Shown: positions 1-9,944 of the stretch, in pieces | Position numbering within the stretch: position 1 is the first letter of the stretch | Layout of the letters: each line of letters opens with the position of its first letter | DNA from: Gemmatimonadota bacterium | GTDB lineage: Bacteria > Gemmatimonadota > Gemmatimonadetes > Longimicrobiales > Gaopeijiaceae | Assembly (NCBI GenBank): GCA_009692205.1 | Contig: SHZR01000005.1 | Location: 62,001 to 126,000 of the forward strand | Reading direction: 5' to 3' | Length of the DNA: 64,000 nucleotides | Notes under the pieces: model-generated | Database searches by the model: none | Told to the model about the DNA's origin: nothing | The model's input: the letters and a program-made list of their open reading frames with translations, nothing else | Translations under genes and position numbers: made by a program

Positions 1-716
1 CCGGTTCGCTCCAGGAAGTCGACCACGAGGTAGAAGACTTCGTCGTGGCGCAGGAGGCCCTGGTGGGTCGGGCAGCAGACCGTGTGATCCTCGACCCCGG
101 GGAGCGTGGCGCTCTCGCCAGGCACGACGCGTGTGTCGATCGGCGTGCGGATGGTCAGGGCCTCGATCCCGGCGGGAAGCGCGGGGCCGTGGTTCAGTGC
201 TGCCAAGAACTCACTCTCCGGCATCATCTCCTCGCGGCCCTCGCCCCATGCGAGGTGGGCGGTGAGCGTGCCGCGGTGCGGAGAAGCGAGGAAGACGGCG
301 CGGCGGACAGGCGCTCCCTCTCGCGTCTTCAGATACCAGCGGGTGGCGAGCCCTCCCATGGAGTGCGCGACGATGTCGACATCGGTCGCGCCGGTCTCCG
401 CGAGCACCGTCGCCACGAGCGAGTCGACCTCCTCGGCGTGGTCGCGGTTGCTCCCCGTGGGGTCGCGGAACGTGAGCGTCTCTACATGCGACCAGCCCGC
501 GGCCAGAAGCCGAATCCTGAGCGCCGCCAGCTCTCTCGCCGTGTCGAACCAACCCGGCACGAGCAGGACGGGAACGTCGGTGCGCGCCGGCGTCGGCGGC
601 GTGGGCGCGCCAGCCGCGCCGGCCACCACGGCCAGCGGCAGCGCGACAGGAGCCGCGCCCGCCACTGCGACCCAAGCGACCACGGCGACGACCACGGACA
701 GGACGCTCCGTCTCAC
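1..716 (-). CDS. Secreted alpha/beta hydrolase (lipase-like), 3' end outside window
   Basis: Translated on the minus strand from a GTG at 716-714 that overlaps the TGA of the upstream aminotransferase (GTGA). The first ~30 residues form an alanine/valine-rich export signal. A hydrolase fold follows: an oxyanion-type loop LLVPGWFDT, then DIVAHSMGG, the nucleophile elbow G/AxSxG with the serine in AHSMGG, as in PGAP1-like and class 2 lipases. Later motifs FLASPHRGT and TPIDTRVVPGES place the acid-residue region, and the final visible residues include HQGLL, a plausible catalytic histidine. The frame stays open to base 1, so the last residues are missing. Substrate unknown; esterase or lipase activity in the periplasm or outside the cell is inferred. 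Last gene visible of the ligA-fabI transcription unit. Confidence 0.8.
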   Translation of the reverse strand, partial: MRRSVLSVVVAVVAWVAVAGAAPVALPLAVVAGAAGAPTPPTPARTDVPVLLVPGWFDTARELAALRIRLLAAGWSHVETLTFRDPTGSNRDHAEEVDSLVATVLAETGATDVDIVAHSMGGLATRWYLKTREGAPVRRAVFLASPHRGTLTAHLAWGEGREEMMPESEFLAALNHGPALPAGIEALTIRTPIDTRVVPGESATLPGVEDHTVCCPTHQGLLRHDEVFYLVVDFLERT

Positions 717-2059
717 GCCGGCGCTGCGATCGCTTTCACGAGAGCCTCCACCGCATAGTCGGCCTGTTCGTCGGTCAATGCGACCGAAGGAGTCAGTTCG
801 ACGACCTGCCCCACGTCTCCGGCGGGGAGCACGATCACGCCCTCACGGAGGGCCGCTACTGCCACCCGCGCGGCAGCTCCCGCCGGCAGCGCGCTCCGGT
901 CACCCGATACGAGCTCGATACCGAGCAGGAGCCCGAGGCCGCGCACTTCCCCTACACCGGGTACGCCTGAAAGTCGCGTCGCCAGGCGCGTCCGGAGGCT
1001 CTCGCCGAGCGCCTCCGCCCGCGTGAGCACGGACTCCGGGCCGTAGCGGTCGAGAGCGGCGAGCGCGGCGGCGCAGGCGAGCGGGTGGCCGAGGAACGTG
1101 CTGGTGTGCACCGCCTCACCGTCGCTCTCGGGCCAGGCGTCCATGACGGCGCGACGTCCTACACAAGCGGAGAGCGGCAGCCCGGCGCCCAGAGCCTTGC
1201 CGACGCACACGAGGTCGGGCTTGAGCCCCACGCGCGTGGAGGCGAGCATGGCGCCGCAGCGCCCCATCCCCGTCAGGATCTCGTCGGCGATGACGAGTGC
1301 GCCAGCCTCCGCCGCGAGCGCCGACACTTCAGCCATAAAGCCCGCGGGAGCCACGCGCGCGCCGGCCCTCCCCTGCACCGGCTCCACGATCACCGCCCCG
1401 ATCGGGTCGCCGTTGGGCGCGCCGTCCCTGAGCGCCCGCCGCACGAACTCGAGCGCCAGAGTCATGCTCGTGGCGCCGCGCGGGCCCGCCAGCGGATACG
1501 GCGCGAAGGCCACGCCCCGGTAGAGTCGTCGGACGAAGGGGCGTCTGAACGTCGAGCGCGCGGTCGTCGCGAGCGACCCCATGGTGAGGCCGTGATAGCC
1601 GCCCTCGAACGCGAGCACGCCAGGGTGACCCGTCGCGAGCTGCGCCGTCTTGAGCGCGATCTCCACGGCCTCCGAACCGGTAGACGCGAGCACCGCGCGG
1701 GCGTCGGGCCAGGGGCTCAGATCGCGGAGTCGCTCCAGCAGCTCGACGCGGATGCTCGGAGGGTGGACGTCGCCCATGCCGTGCGTGAGACGGAGCGCCT
1801 GGTCCGCGATCGCCGCCGACACGGCGGGGTGCGAGTGCCCTAGCAGCGCCACCCCGAACCCCGCGCACAGGTCGACGTAGACGTTGCCGTCCGCGTCGCG
1901 GACGTTGGCGCCCGCCGCCGACTCCCAGAAGATCGGCCAGTCGTCGGCCAGGTGCGTCACGTTGCGCGACTCGACGGCGCGGAGCCTGTCGGCCAGCGCC
2001 CTGGACGCCGGGCCCGGTGGCGGAATCCGCAGATCCGGGAGGCGTGACCCGAACGTCAC
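713..2059 (-). CDS. Class III PLP-dependent aminotransferase
   Basis: About 448 residues. It resembles the acetylornithine / 4-aminobutyrate / glutamate-1-semialdehyde aminotransferase group (fold type I). Visible family features: the N-terminal [20 protein letters not shown], the cofactor-phosphate loop [14 protein letters not shown], the PLP-binding [13 protein letters not shown], and the Schiff-base lysine in [14 protein letters not shown]. The start is GTG at 2059, overlapping the fabI stop as GTGA; longer open sequence upstream lies over fabI and is not coding. The amine donor cannot be assigned. The downstream hydrolase overlaps it by 4 bases, so these genes are probably co-translated. 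Confidence 0.88.
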   Translation of the reverse strand: MTFGSRLPDLRIPPPGPASRALADRLRAVESRNVTHLADDWPIFWESAAGANVRDADGNVYVDLCAGFGVALLGHSHPAVSAAIADQALRLTHGMGDVHPPSIRVELLERLRDLSPWPDARAVLASTGSEAVEIALKTAQLATGHPGVLAFEGGYHGLTMGSLATTARSTFRRPFVRRLYRGVAFAPYPLAGPRGATSMTLALEFVRRALRDGAPNGDPIGAVIVEPVQGRAGARVAPAGFMAEVSALAAEAGALVIADEILTGMGRCGAMLASTRVGLKPDLVCVGKALGAGLPLSACVGRRAVMDAWPESDGEAVHTSTFLGHPLACAAALAALDRYGPESVLTRAEALGESLRTRLATRLSGVPGVGEVRGLGLLLGIELVSGDRSALPAGAAARVAVAALREGVIVLPAGDVGQVVELTPSVALTDEQADYAVEALVKAIAAPA

Positions 2060-2955
2060 GGAGGCGTGAGCTGCGGTGCCGCGGGCATCCCCATGATGTG
2101 GTATCCCTTGTCGACGTGCAGCGTCTCGCCGGTGATGCCCGACCCGAGCGATGAGCAGAGGAACGCGGCCGCCCACCCCACCTCGTCGGCGGTATTCGCC
2201 TCCGGGAGCGCGGCGTTCTCGCGGTAGTAGTCGACCATCTTCTCGATCGTGCCGATCGCCTTCGCCGCGCGGCTCGCGAGCGGCCCCGCGCTGATGGTGT
2301 TCACGCGCATGCCGAACTTCCGGCCGGCCTCGTACGCAAGCGTGCGCGTGTCGCTCTCGAGCGCGGACTTGGCCGAGCTCATGCCACCGCCGTAGCCAGG
2401 GACGACGCGCTCCGCGGCGAGGTACGAGAGCGATACGAGGGACGCCCCCGGGCGCACGAGCGGCCCGAGCCGCTGCACCATGCTCACCATCGAGTACGCA
2501 CTCGCGCTGACGGCCGCAAGGTATCCGCCTCGACTGGTCTCCAGGAGCGGTCGCTGCACCTCCGGCCCGTTCGCGAGCGAGTGCACGATGACGTCGAGGC
2601 ACGGCGTGCCGTAGTCCGCACGCAACTGATCGGCGACCTCTTGGATGGTGTACCCCGTGAGCTCGATGTACCGCTTGTCGGTCCTTACGTCCTCCGGGAC
2701 GTCTGCCTGCGTGTCGAACACGGCATCGAACGGATAGATCTTCTCGATCTCGATCTGGCCACCGCCCGGGAGCGACCTATCGAGCTTCCCGCGCTCCAGA
2801 CTCTTGGTGAAGATGCGCAACACGGGCGGCCACGTGCCGACGCAGATGGACGCGCCTGCCTGCGCCAACGCGCGGACGATGGCCCATCCATATCCCCTGT
2901 CGTCGGCGACGCCCGCGACGAAGGCGCGCTTGCCCGAGAGGTCGATCGGCAACAT
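2056..2955 (-). CDS. fabI: Enoyl-[acyl-carrier-protein] reductase (NADH), plant-type FabI
   Basis: 299 residues, against about 260 for Escherichia coli FabI. It reduces enoyl-ACP to acyl-ACP in the last step of each fatty-acid elongation cycle, using NADH in the cytosol. Seen: the glycine-rich cofactor loop [10 protein letters not shown] near residue 15, the long inserted segment (about residues 43-105, with [18 protein letters not shown]) typical of chloroplast and apicomplexan reductases, [10 protein letters not shown], and the active-site block [17 protein letters not shown], in which Tyr and Lys are 8 apart as in plant enzymes. The C-terminus keeps [17 protein letters not shown] start. 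The downstream aminotransferase overlaps by 4 bases. The closest look is to plant enzymes rather than to enteric FabI. Confidence 0.93.
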   Translation of the reverse strand: MLPIDLSGKRAFVAGVADDRGYGWAIVRALAQAGASICVGTWPPVLRIFTKSLERGKLDRSLPGGGQIEIEKIYPFDAVFDTQADVPEDVRTDKRYIELTGYTIQEVADQLRADYGTPCLDVIVHSLANGPEVQRPLLETSRGGYLAAVSASAYSMVSMVQRLGPLVRPGASLVSLSYLAAERVVPGYGGGMSSAKSALESDTRTLAYEAGRKFGMRVNTISAGPLASRAAKAIGTIEKMVDYYRENAALPEANTADEVGWAAAFLCSSLGSGITGETLHVDKGYHIMGMPAAPQLTPP

Positions 2956-2988
2956 GAAGGTAAAGCTACCGGGCCCCCGCCGAGCCGC

Positions 2989-4134
2989 CTACCCCGCCCG
3001 TTCGCGCGGTCCGATGCGCCCAGACACCCAGAACAGGATCCCCGCGGTCGCCGCCAGCGCCGCGACCGCGCCGAGCGCGCCACCCCGCTCCACCCCCCAG
3101 TACCAGAGCGGGAGGATGAACGCGAGCGCCCCCGCGCCCATGAGGGCCCGCAACCCCGCACCGTTCGCGTAGACAAAGGCCGCGACGCCCACGCCACCCA
3201 CGAGCAGGAGCGGAAGCTCCGCAGGCCCGTCGAGTGCCTCCAGTGCCGTGAAGAACCCGAGGCCGATCCAGGCGAGTAGCAGACAGGCGAGCACGCCCCC
3301 GAGCCATTCCCGGCGCAGGGTCGCCGGACCCCACTCCATGCCCCACACAGCGAGCGCGGCGGTCATCACCAGCCAGGCGTCGAGCGGCCAGACCGCGGCC
3401 TCCCGGAGGCTGAGGGGCCCGAGGCCGGTGAGCGTCACCAGGACGAAGCCCGCGACCATCGCCATCACGAACGCATTCACCGCCCACGGGTGACGCTCGC
3501 CCGCCGGGTCTCGCGCGAGCGAGCGCGCCAGGACGAGGATCGCCACCCCCAGGACTGCATCCAACACCCATACGGTCTCGTCGCCGGACAGGTGCACCGC
3601 GCGATCGAGGAAGACGGCGAGGAACGCCATGCCCATCGCCAGGTGGACGGCGGGCATCACGACGTTGCGGCGCATCGCGCGGGGCGTGAGCACGATGGGA
3701 ACGATGAGCGACAGGATCCCGGCCACGAGCCCACCGCTGGTGGCGTCCGCCCACGCGTTTTCGGAGTAGATGAACGCGGTGAGCAGCAGGCCGAGGCCCG
3801 AGGTTTGTAGGAGATACGCGGCCGGACGCCAACGCTGGGTGCGTCCCTCGAGGCTCACCCCCAGCACCACCACCGCCACCCCCGCCGCTGCGAGGAGGAA
3901 CGAGCGGGCACCGCTGCCGAGGAGCGGCCATGCCCAGTCGACGAAGACGCCCGCCGCAATGAGAAGGACCGCACCCCCGGTGGCCGCGAGTACATACTGC
4001 GAGAGACGGCGGGTGCCTGCGCTCGCCTCCTTGGTCACGTCGGCGCGCAGCTTGCCCGCTACGACTCCGTCGATCAGGCCGTCGCGTTCCCACCGATCGA
4101 TCGCGGCGTGGAGGGCCTCCGCGTCCCGGCTCAC
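2989..4134 (-). CDS. Polytopic membrane protein, DUF2157-like
   Basis: About 381 residues. An N-terminal soluble stretch of roughly 45 residues (ALHAAIDRWERDGLID) resembles the start of DUF2157 proteins. It is followed by ten or more hydrophobic segments, several with glycine/alanine/leucine-rich cores. The end is basic (GRIGPRERAG). The chosen start is GTG at 4134, which overlaps the polX stop (GTGA); an upstream ATG in frame would lie inside polX. Function unknown. It sits between polX and fabI on one strand with only a 33-base gap to fabI, so it is probably co-transcribed with DNA-repair and lipid genes. The family assignment is tentative. Confidence 0.72.
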   Translation of the reverse strand: MSRDAEALHAAIDRWERDGLIDGVVAGKLRADVTKEASAGTRRLSQYVLAATGGAVLLIAAGVFVDWAWPLLGSGARSFLLAAAGVAVVVLGVSLEGRTQRWRPAAYLLQTSGLGLLLTAFIYSENAWADATSGGLVAGILSLIVPIVLTPRAMRRNVVMPAVHLAMGMAFLAVFLDRAVHLSGDETVWVLDAVLGVAILVLARSLARDPAGERHPWAVNAFVMAMVAGFVLVTLTGLGPLSLREAAVWPLDAWLVMTAALAVWGMEWGPATLRREWLGGVLACLLLAWIGLGFFTALEALDGPAELPLLLVGGVGVAAFVYANGAGLRALMGAGALAFILPLWYWGVERGGALGAVAALAATAGILFWVSGRIGPRERAG

Positions 4135-5894
4135 GACGGCTTCCTCGCCAACCACTTCCTGAACTGCTTCGCCGAACGCGTGTTCAGCACGTCCTTCGGC
4201 TCGAGCCACGCGCGGCCCGCCTGGTCGACCCCGAAGCGCATGTCGGAGAGGCCCGCTGGGGAGTGCGCATCTGTGCTGATGACCACCGGCACGCCGAGCT
4301 CCTTGGCCCTGTGCACGTGCGCGTCGCTCAGGTCGAGGCGGCGCGGGTTCGCGTTCAGCTCCACCGCCACCGACAGCTCGGCCGCGGCCTCGAGGACGGC
4401 CTCGACGTCAAGCGCGAACGGCTCGCGCTTGTTGAGCTGGCGGCCGGTGGGATGTGCGAGGATGTCCACCGCCGGGTGGTTCATCGCCCGCAGGACTCGA
4501 TCGGTCATGGTCTTCCTGTCCTGATCCATGAAGGAGTGGACCGAGATCACGACGATGTCCAGCTCCTCGAGGATGTCGTCGGGCAGGTCGAGCGTGCCGT
4601 CCTTGAGGATGTCGACCTCGGCGCTTCGCAGGATCTCGATCTCGGGCACACGCTCGCGCACCTGGTCGATCTCCTTCCATTGCTCGCGCGCGCGCTTCGG
4701 GTCCAGTCCCGCGAGCATCGCCATCGCCTGGCTGTGATCGGTGATCGCGAAGTACTCGTACCCGAGGTCCGCGCACGCCCGGGCCATCTCCTCGATCGAG
4801 GCCTTCCCGTCGCTCCAGGTGGAGTGCATCTGGAGATCGCCGCGCATGTCGTCGAGCTCCACGAGCCGAGGCAGCTTACCCGCGAGAGAGGCCTCGACCT
4901 CGCCGCGATTCTCGCGCAGCTCCGGCGGGACCCAGGCCATCCCCAGTGCCTTGTACACGGACTCCTCCGTCTTCCCCGCGAGGCGCTCGCCTCCCTCCTT
5001 CTCCAGTTCGTCCGGGTCGGCGCCCTCGGGCACGCGGAAGACACCCCACTCGTTCACGCGCAGACCCTCCCGCACCGACCGCGTGCGGATGGCCACGTTG
5101 TGATCCTTGGACCCCGTGAAGTAGACGAGCGCCGCGCCGAACGAGCGCGCGGGCACCACGCGCAGATCCACCTGGAGGCCGGACCCCAGCACGATGCTCC
5201 CCTTGGTCGGGCCGGCGGCCTCGGCGCGCGCCGCCCCCTCGAAGGCGACGAAGTGCTCCACGACCGGCGTGCCGTCTCCTTCGCACTGCGCCAGCAGATC
5301 GACGTCGCCGATGGTCTCGCGACGTCGCCGGAAGCTGCCGGCGACCTCGACTCGCTTGGCGCCCGGCGCGTGCCGCATGTGCTCGAGCACGCCGGCGATG
5401 AGCTGCTCCACCTCGTCGAGGCGGAAGCGGCCGGTGTGCTTGCGGTGGTCGCCGATGGCGTGGCGCAGCTTCTCCACACTCTTGGTCCCGAACCCCTCCA
5501 GCTTCTCGACCGTGCCCACATCGAGCGCCGCGACGAGGTCGTCGACCGTCCGGATGCCGAGCGCCCCGAAGAGCTTCCTCGCCTTCTTGGGGCCGAGCCC
5601 AGGCAGGGCCATGAGCTCGACGAGCGACCGTGGGAACTCGGCCTCGACCTCCTTCAGGCGGCCGATCGAGCCGGTCTCGATGAGCTCCACGATGTGCGCG
5701 GCCACGTTCTCGCCGATCGCGGGCAGCTCGGTGAGGTCTTCGCGCGCGGCGACCATCGCGTGCAACGGCCGGCTCAGCCCCTCCACCGTGTTGACGGCGT
5801 TGCGGTAGGCGCGGATGCGGAACGGGTTCGCGCCCTGGATCTCGAGCAGGTCGGCGAGCAGCGTGAGCTCGCGCGCGACGTCGAGGTTTTCCAT
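4131..5894 (-). CDS. polX: DNA polymerase/3'-5' exonuclease PolX
   Basis: 587 residues, normal for bacterial family X polymerases that carry a PHP domain. In order: helix-hairpin-helix DNA-binding region (LPAIGENVAAHIVE, MALPGLGPKKARKL; residues ~50-115); Pol beta nucleotidyltransferase domain with the metal-binding GDVDLL in GSFRRRRETIGDVDLL (~185-202) and a later acidic strand LQVDLRVV; and a C-terminal PHP phosphoesterase (~335-587) starting DLQMHSTWSDG, with ITDHSQAM and DILAHPTGR supplying metal ligands. It acts in base-excision repair and gap filling. The ATG at 5894 shares one base with the ligA stop (TGATG), so ligase and repair polymerase are translationally coupled. Confidence 0.95.
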   Translation of the reverse strand: MENLDVARELTLLADLLEIQGANPFRIRAYRNAVNTVEGLSRPLHAMVAAREDLTELPAIGENVAAHIVELIETGSIGRLKEVEAEFPRSLVELMALPGLGPKKARKLFGALGIRTVDDLVAALDVGTVEKLEGFGTKSVEKLRHAIGDHRKHTGRFRLDEVEQLIAGVLEHMRHAPGAKRVEVAGSFRRRRETIGDVDLLAQCEGDGTPVVEHFVAFEGAARAEAAGPTKGSIVLGSGLQVDLRVVPARSFGAALVYFTGSKDHNVAIRTRSVREGLRVNEWGVFRVPEGADPDELEKEGGERLAGKTEESVYKALGMAWVPPELRENRGEVEASLAGKLPRLVELDDMRGDLQMHSTWSDGKASIEEMARACADLGYEYFAITDHSQAMAMLAGLDPKRAREQWKEIDQVRERVPEIEILRSAEVDILKDGTLDLPDDILEELDIVVISVHSFMDQDRKTMTDRVLRAMNHPAVDILAHPTGRQLNKREPFALDVEAVLEAAAELSVAVELNANPRRLDLSDAHVHRAKELGVPVVISTDAHSPAGLSDMRFGVDQAGRAWLEPKDVLNTRSAKQFRKWLARKPS

Positions 5895-7954
5895 CAGACC
5901 TCCAGGTCGCCGCCGAGTTCGCGAAGCCTCGCCACGAATCCCTCGAAGTCGAGGACTTCCACGCCGAGCTTCTCCGCCTTCTCGAGCTTGGAGCCCGGGT
6001 CATCTCCGGCGACCACGAACACCGTCTTCTTGGATACCGAGCCCGTCGCCTTACCCCCAACTCGACGCCACGCGTCCTCGGCGACCACTCGCGCCACCGG
6101 AAGGGTGCCCGTGAACACCGCGGCGCCGAGATCCGGCAGGTCGGTGCGCACGGGCTCGCTCGACTGCGGCCGCACACCCCTCGCCAAGACCGCGAAGATC
6201 GCTCCTTGGTTGCGCGCGTCGGCGAAGAAGTCTGTGATGGCCTCGCTCATGCGCGGCCCGATCCCCGGTACCGCCTCCAGCTCCTCGCGGCTCGCGGCGC
6301 GGATACGCTCGAAGTCGCCGAACTGGCCAGCGAGGTCACGAGCGACCGAGACGCCGACCTCCGGAATGCCGAGCGCGATCAGGAAGCGCGCGAGCTCGGG
6401 CACCTTGCGCGCGTGGATCGCCGCCACGAGCGCGTGGGCGGACTTCTCGGCGAAGCCCTCGAGCTCCATCAGCTGCTCGGGCGTGACGTCGAAGAGCCCG
6501 GCGAGCTCTCTCACAAACCCACTCTCGACGAGCAGGTTGGCGGTCTCGTCGCCCAGGCCCTCGATGTCGAGCGCGTCGCGCGCGCTGAAGTGCACGATGC
6601 GGCCTTTCAGCTGCGCGGGGCAGCCGAAGCGGTTCGGGCATACGGTGCGCGGGCCGTCCTCCACCACGCGCGAGCCGCACGCGGGGCACTCGGAGGGCAT
6701 CTCGAACGGAGCGGCGCGGTGCGCGCCTTTCTCGACGACCTCGACGACCTGCGGAATGACGTCGCCCGCGCGCTGGATGCGCACCGTGTCGCCCTCGCGC
6801 AGGTCCTTCCGCTTCAGCTCCTCGCGGTTGTGCAGCGAGGCGCGCGACACCGTCACGCCGCCGACCACGACCGGCCGCAGCAGCGCCACCGGCGTGAGCA
6901 CGCCGGTCCGCCCCACCTGCACGTCGATCTTGTCGATGCGGGTGACTTCTTGGCGCGGCGGAAATTTGTACGCCAGCGCCCAGCGCGGATGGTGCGACGT
7001 GGTGCCCATCGCCGCGCGCGCGCCGAGGTCGTCGAGCTTGATGACTACCCCGTCGATCTCGTAGTCGAGGTCGTCGCGCACTTGGGCGAAGCTCGCCTGG
7101 TACGCGAGGATCTCCTCGACCGAACGCGCGACGCTCGTGCGCTCGGGCACCTTGAAGCCCCACTCGCGGATCGCCTGCACGCCGGCCGAGTCGGTCGCGA
7201 ACCGTGTGCCGTCCGCCGCGAGCACATCGTAGACGATGACGTCGAGCCTCCGGCTCGCGGTAATGCTCGAGTCGAGCTGTCGCACCGCACCCGCGGCGGA
7301 GTTGCGGGGGGAGGCATAGGGCTCGGCGCCACGCTCGACGAGTCGCGCGTTGAAGTTCTGGAAGTCGGAGATGTACATCATGACTTCGCCCCGGAGCGCG
7401 AGCAGGTCGGGCGCGGGGCGCGCCTCTGTGCGCAGTCGGAGCGGCACCGAGGCGATGGTGCGCACGTTCATGGTCACCGCCTCGCCCGCGCGCCCGTTGC
7501 CGCGCGTGACCGCGCGGGCGAGCACGCCCTGCTCGTAGACGAGTTCGATGGAGGCGCCGTCGAGCTTCGGCTGGAGCATGTAGCGCGGCTCGATGCCTTC
7601 GCCGAGGAGCTTGGCCACGCGGTCGTGGAAGCGCCGCACCTCGTTGGCATCCTGTGTGGAGTCGAGGGACAGCATCGGCGCCACGTGCTCCACGGTCTCG
7701 AGCTTCTCGAGCGGCTCTGCCCCCACGCGCTGCGTCGGCGAGTCGGGGGTGATCAGGTCCGGATGGTCGCGCTCGAGCTCCTGCAGTCGCCGGAAGAGCT
7801 CGTCGAACTGGGCGTCCGAAATCTGGGGGCGCGCCTCGACGTGGTAGAGGTACGAGTGCCTGTCGAGCTCCGCGCGCAGCGTTTCGGCCTCCTTCGCGAC
7901 GGCGCGGGGCGCGGCGGCGCGACCGGGGCGGTGGTCGGGATCGCGTGCGGTCAC
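5894..7954 (-). CDS. ligA: NAD-dependent DNA ligase LigA
   Basis: About 686 residues from the GTG at 7954, the usual LigA length. Domains in order: Ia NAD-binding domain (SYLYHVEARPQISDAQFDEL, residues ~34-53), adenylation domain with the nucleotidyl lysine in QPKLDGASIE (Lys ~130), OB fold (KFPPRQEVTRI, GRTGVLTPVALL), a four-cysteine zinc finger (CPACGSRV ... CPNRFGCPAQ), helix-hairpin-helix repeats (DIEGLGDETA, AVPGIGPRMSEAI) and a C-terminal BRCT domain (AAVFTGTLP ... DPGSKLEKAEKLG). It seals nicks in replication and repair. A longer in-frame reading upstream would cross the divergent promoter region (7955-8109) and was rejected. First gene of the leftward repair/lipid unit. Confidence 0.96.
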   Translation of the reverse strand: MTARDPDHRPGRAAAPRAVAKEAETLRAELDRHSYLYHVEARPQISDAQFDELFRRLQELERDHPDLITPDSPTQRVGAEPLEKLETVEHVAPMLSLDSTQDANEVRRFHDRVAKLLGEGIEPRYMLQPKLDGASIELVYEQGVLARAVTRGNGRAGEAVTMNVRTIASVPLRLRTEARPAPDLLALRGEVMMYISDFQNFNARLVERGAEPYASPRNSAAGAVRQLDSSITASRRLDVIVYDVLAADGTRFATDSAGVQAIREWGFKVPERTSVARSVEEILAYQASFAQVRDDLDYEIDGVVIKLDDLGARAAMGTTSHHPRWALAYKFPPRQEVTRIDKIDVQVGRTGVLTPVALLRPVVVGGVTVSRASLHNREELKRKDLREGDTVRIQRAGDVIPQVVEVVEKGAHRAAPFEMPSECPACGSRVVEDGPRTVCPNRFGCPAQLKGRIVHFSARDALDIEGLGDETANLLVESGFVRELAGLFDVTPEQLMELEGFAEKSAHALVAAIHARKVPELARFLIALGIPEVGVSVARDLAGQFGDFERIRAASREELEAVPGIGPRMSEAITDFFADARNQGAIFAVLARGVRPQSSEPVRTDLPDLGAAVFTGTLPVARVVAEDAWRRVGGKATGSVSKKTVFVVAGDDPGSKLEKAEKLGVEVLDFEGFVARLRELGGDLEV

Positions 7955-8109
7955 AGGACTCCGAGCGGATGCGGATGCGGGCGACGCGGCGGAATATGGA
8001 AAATCAGGTCGGTCTCGGCACCGTACGGCGGGAAGCCAGCAGGCGGCAACTTGAGTCCGAGCGCGTCCGTCGGCACACTGTCGCGCCGTCCACCTACTCC
8101 AAGGCATAC

Positions 8110-9291
8110 GTGAACCTCGGCGAGCTTCGGGCCGACACCCTGGGCTGCGCGCACCGCGTCCACCTCAACAACGCGGGTGCGGCGCTCATGCCCCGACCCG
8201 TCATCGACGCCGTGCTCGGGCACCTCGAGCGCGAGGCGACGATCGGCGGTTACGAGGCCGAAGCCGAGGTGCGGGATGCCATCGAGGACTCTCGTGTCGC
8301 CGTCGCGGGTCTCATCGGCGCCTCGCCGGACCGAGTCGCATTCATGGAGCACGCGACGGCCGGGTTCGTCGCTGCGCTCTCCGCCGTACGGTTCGAGTCC
8401 GGTGACGTCCTGGTCACGACGCAAAACGACTACGTATCGAATCAGATCCAATACCTCTCGCTCGCCAGCCGCTTCGGCGTCGAGGTGGTCCGGGCCCCCG
8501 ACGCGCCCGAGGGAGGGGTCGACCTCGTCGCGATGGAGGAAGTGATTCACCGCCGCCGGCCGAGGCTCGTGGCAGTGACGCACTCTCCCACGAACTCCGG
8601 CCTCGTGCAGGACGTCGCCGGCATCGGGACCATGTGCCGCGCCAGGGAGATCCTCTACTTGGTGGACGCGTGCCAGTCGGTGGGCCAGATGCCCTTGGAC
8701 GTCGAGCACATCGGCTGCGACTTCCTCTCCGCGACGGCGCGCAAGTACCTGCGTGGCCCGCGCGGCGTCGGATTCCTGTACGTCTCGGACCGTGCGCTCG
8801 ACGCCGGGCTCGAGCCGCTCTTCCCGGACATGCGCGGCGCGGACTGGATCACCGCGGACCTCTACCAGCCCGCGCCCGACGCGCGCCGCTTCGAGACGTT
8901 CGAGTTCGCGTGGGCCTTGGTGCTCGGCATGGGTGCCGCGGCGCGGTACGCCAAGGACATCGGGCTCGACCCGATCCGGGATCGGGCGCGCGCGCTGGCG
9001 TCGTCGCTGCGCGCGCGGCTCCCGGCCATCGACGGCGCCCGCGTGCTGGACCGCGGCCCCGAGTTGGGCGCCACCGTGAGCGTCGCGATCGAGGGGTGGG
9101 ACCCCGCGGACCTGGTCCGTGAGCTCAGGCGCCGCGGCATCAACACGTCATCGCAGGAGCGCACGGACGCCGTGATCGACTACGATGCCAAGGGCGTGGA
9201 GGGTGCGCTCCGCATCTCCCCCCACTACTACAACCTCGAGGCGGAGGTGGACGTGGTCCTGGGCGCGCTCGCGGAGATCGTCGGCCGGTGA
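8110..9291 (+). CDS. Class V PLP-dependent aminotransferase (cysteine-desulfurase / isopenicillin-epimerase-like)
   Basis: About 393 residues. Family features: N-terminal VHLNNAGAALMP, cofactor loop EHATAGFVAAL, THSPTNSGLVQDV, the PLP aspartate region YLVDACQSVGQMPLDV, and the Schiff-base lysine in SATARKYLRGPRGVGFLYVS. I chose the GTG at 8110 because the homologous core begins a few residues later; longer in-frame sequence overlaps the ligA promoter side. It is not SufS: it lacks the SufS active-site loop RAGHHC and lies apart from the suf genes. The substrate may be an amino acid or selenocysteine/cysteine. Transcribed divergently from ligA. Confidence 0.82.
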   Translation: MNLGELRADTLGCAHRVHLNNAGAALMPRPVIDAVLGHLEREATIGGYEAEAEVRDAIEDSRVAVAGLIGASPDRVAFMEHATAGFVAALSAVRFESGDVLVTTQNDYVSNQIQYLSLASRFGVEVVRAPDAPEGGVDLVAMEEVIHRRRPRLVAVTHSPTNSGLVQDVAGIGTMCRAREILYLVDACQSVGQMPLDVEHIGCDFLSATARKYLRGPRGVGFLYVSDRALDAGLEPLFPDMRGADWITADLYQPAPDARRFETFEFAWALVLGMGAAARYAKDIGLDPIRDRARALASSLRARLPAIDGARVLDRGPELGATVSVAIEGWDPADLVRELRRRGINTSSQERTDAVIDYDAKGVEGALRISPHYYNLEAEVDVVLGALAEIVGR

Positions 9292-9366
9292 AGGAATCCA
9301 CGGTCCCTCCCGTAGAGGCGGTCACGAGCAGCCTGGGTGACGCATCACCCGCGTGGCTCTAAAAAG

Positions 9367-9944
9367 GTGAACGCGTTGCAGCCGGATCTGGAGCGAGAGC
9401 TCATTCGTAAATGCAAGTCGGGGGACGCGCGGTTCTACGAGCCCTTGGTTCGGGCCTACGAACACCGGTCGGCCTCCGGCTGGCCGTCGCCATGATGGGC
9501 AACACCGAAGACGCCCAGGATGCGCTCCAGGAGGCGTTCATCAAGACGTATGACACGCTCCACCGTTTCGACCTGCGCAGACCGTTCGGCCCCTGGTTCT
9601 TCCAGATCCTCCGGAACCAGTGCCGCGACATGCTGCGCAGCCGCAAGGCGAAATTCCGGATGGAAGTGGTGGACGAGACGATCGAGCAGCGCCCGGCGGA
9701 CGCCGAGCGCGGCCCCGAGCGGGCCAACCAGCGCAACGACGCGCGCGCGGTGCCCTGGAAGGGACTCGAGCGCATCGGCACGGAGCACCGGGAGATCTTG
9801 GTGCTCAAGGAGTTGGAGGGCTTCCGCTATGGGGAGATCGCACAGATCCTGGAGATCCCCGAGGGCACCGTTGCGAGCCGGTTGTACCACGCACGCCACG
9901 CGCTGCGCGAGGCGCTGGTCGAGATGAACGTGGAGTACCCATGA
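9367..9944 (+). CDS. ECF-family RNA polymerase sigma factor, reading frame broken near 9468
   Basis: Sigma-70 region 2 and region 4 protein. The first part is in one frame from GTG 9367 (LERELIRKCKSGDARFYEPL, then VRAYEHR) and stops at TGA 9493. The rest is in another frame and continues GLRLAVAMMGNTEDAQDALQ, EAFIKTYDTL, a region 2.4-like FQILRNQCRDMLRS, and a region 4 helix-turn-helix RYGEIAQILEIPEGTVASRL. Adding one G to the CGG/TCG run at 9466-9470 restores HRVGLRLA and a full ECF protein of about 193 residues. So either there is a one-base deletion (real or an assembly error) or translation begins downstream at ATG 9411 or 9494. The next gene overlaps it (ATGA), as expected for a sigma / anti-sigma pair. 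Confidence 0.8.

Noticed and set aside
4263-8113. Very long open frames on the plus strand, opposite polX and ligA
   Set aside because: They are antisense to well-supported genes and show Arg/His-rich composition typical of high-GC shadow frames.
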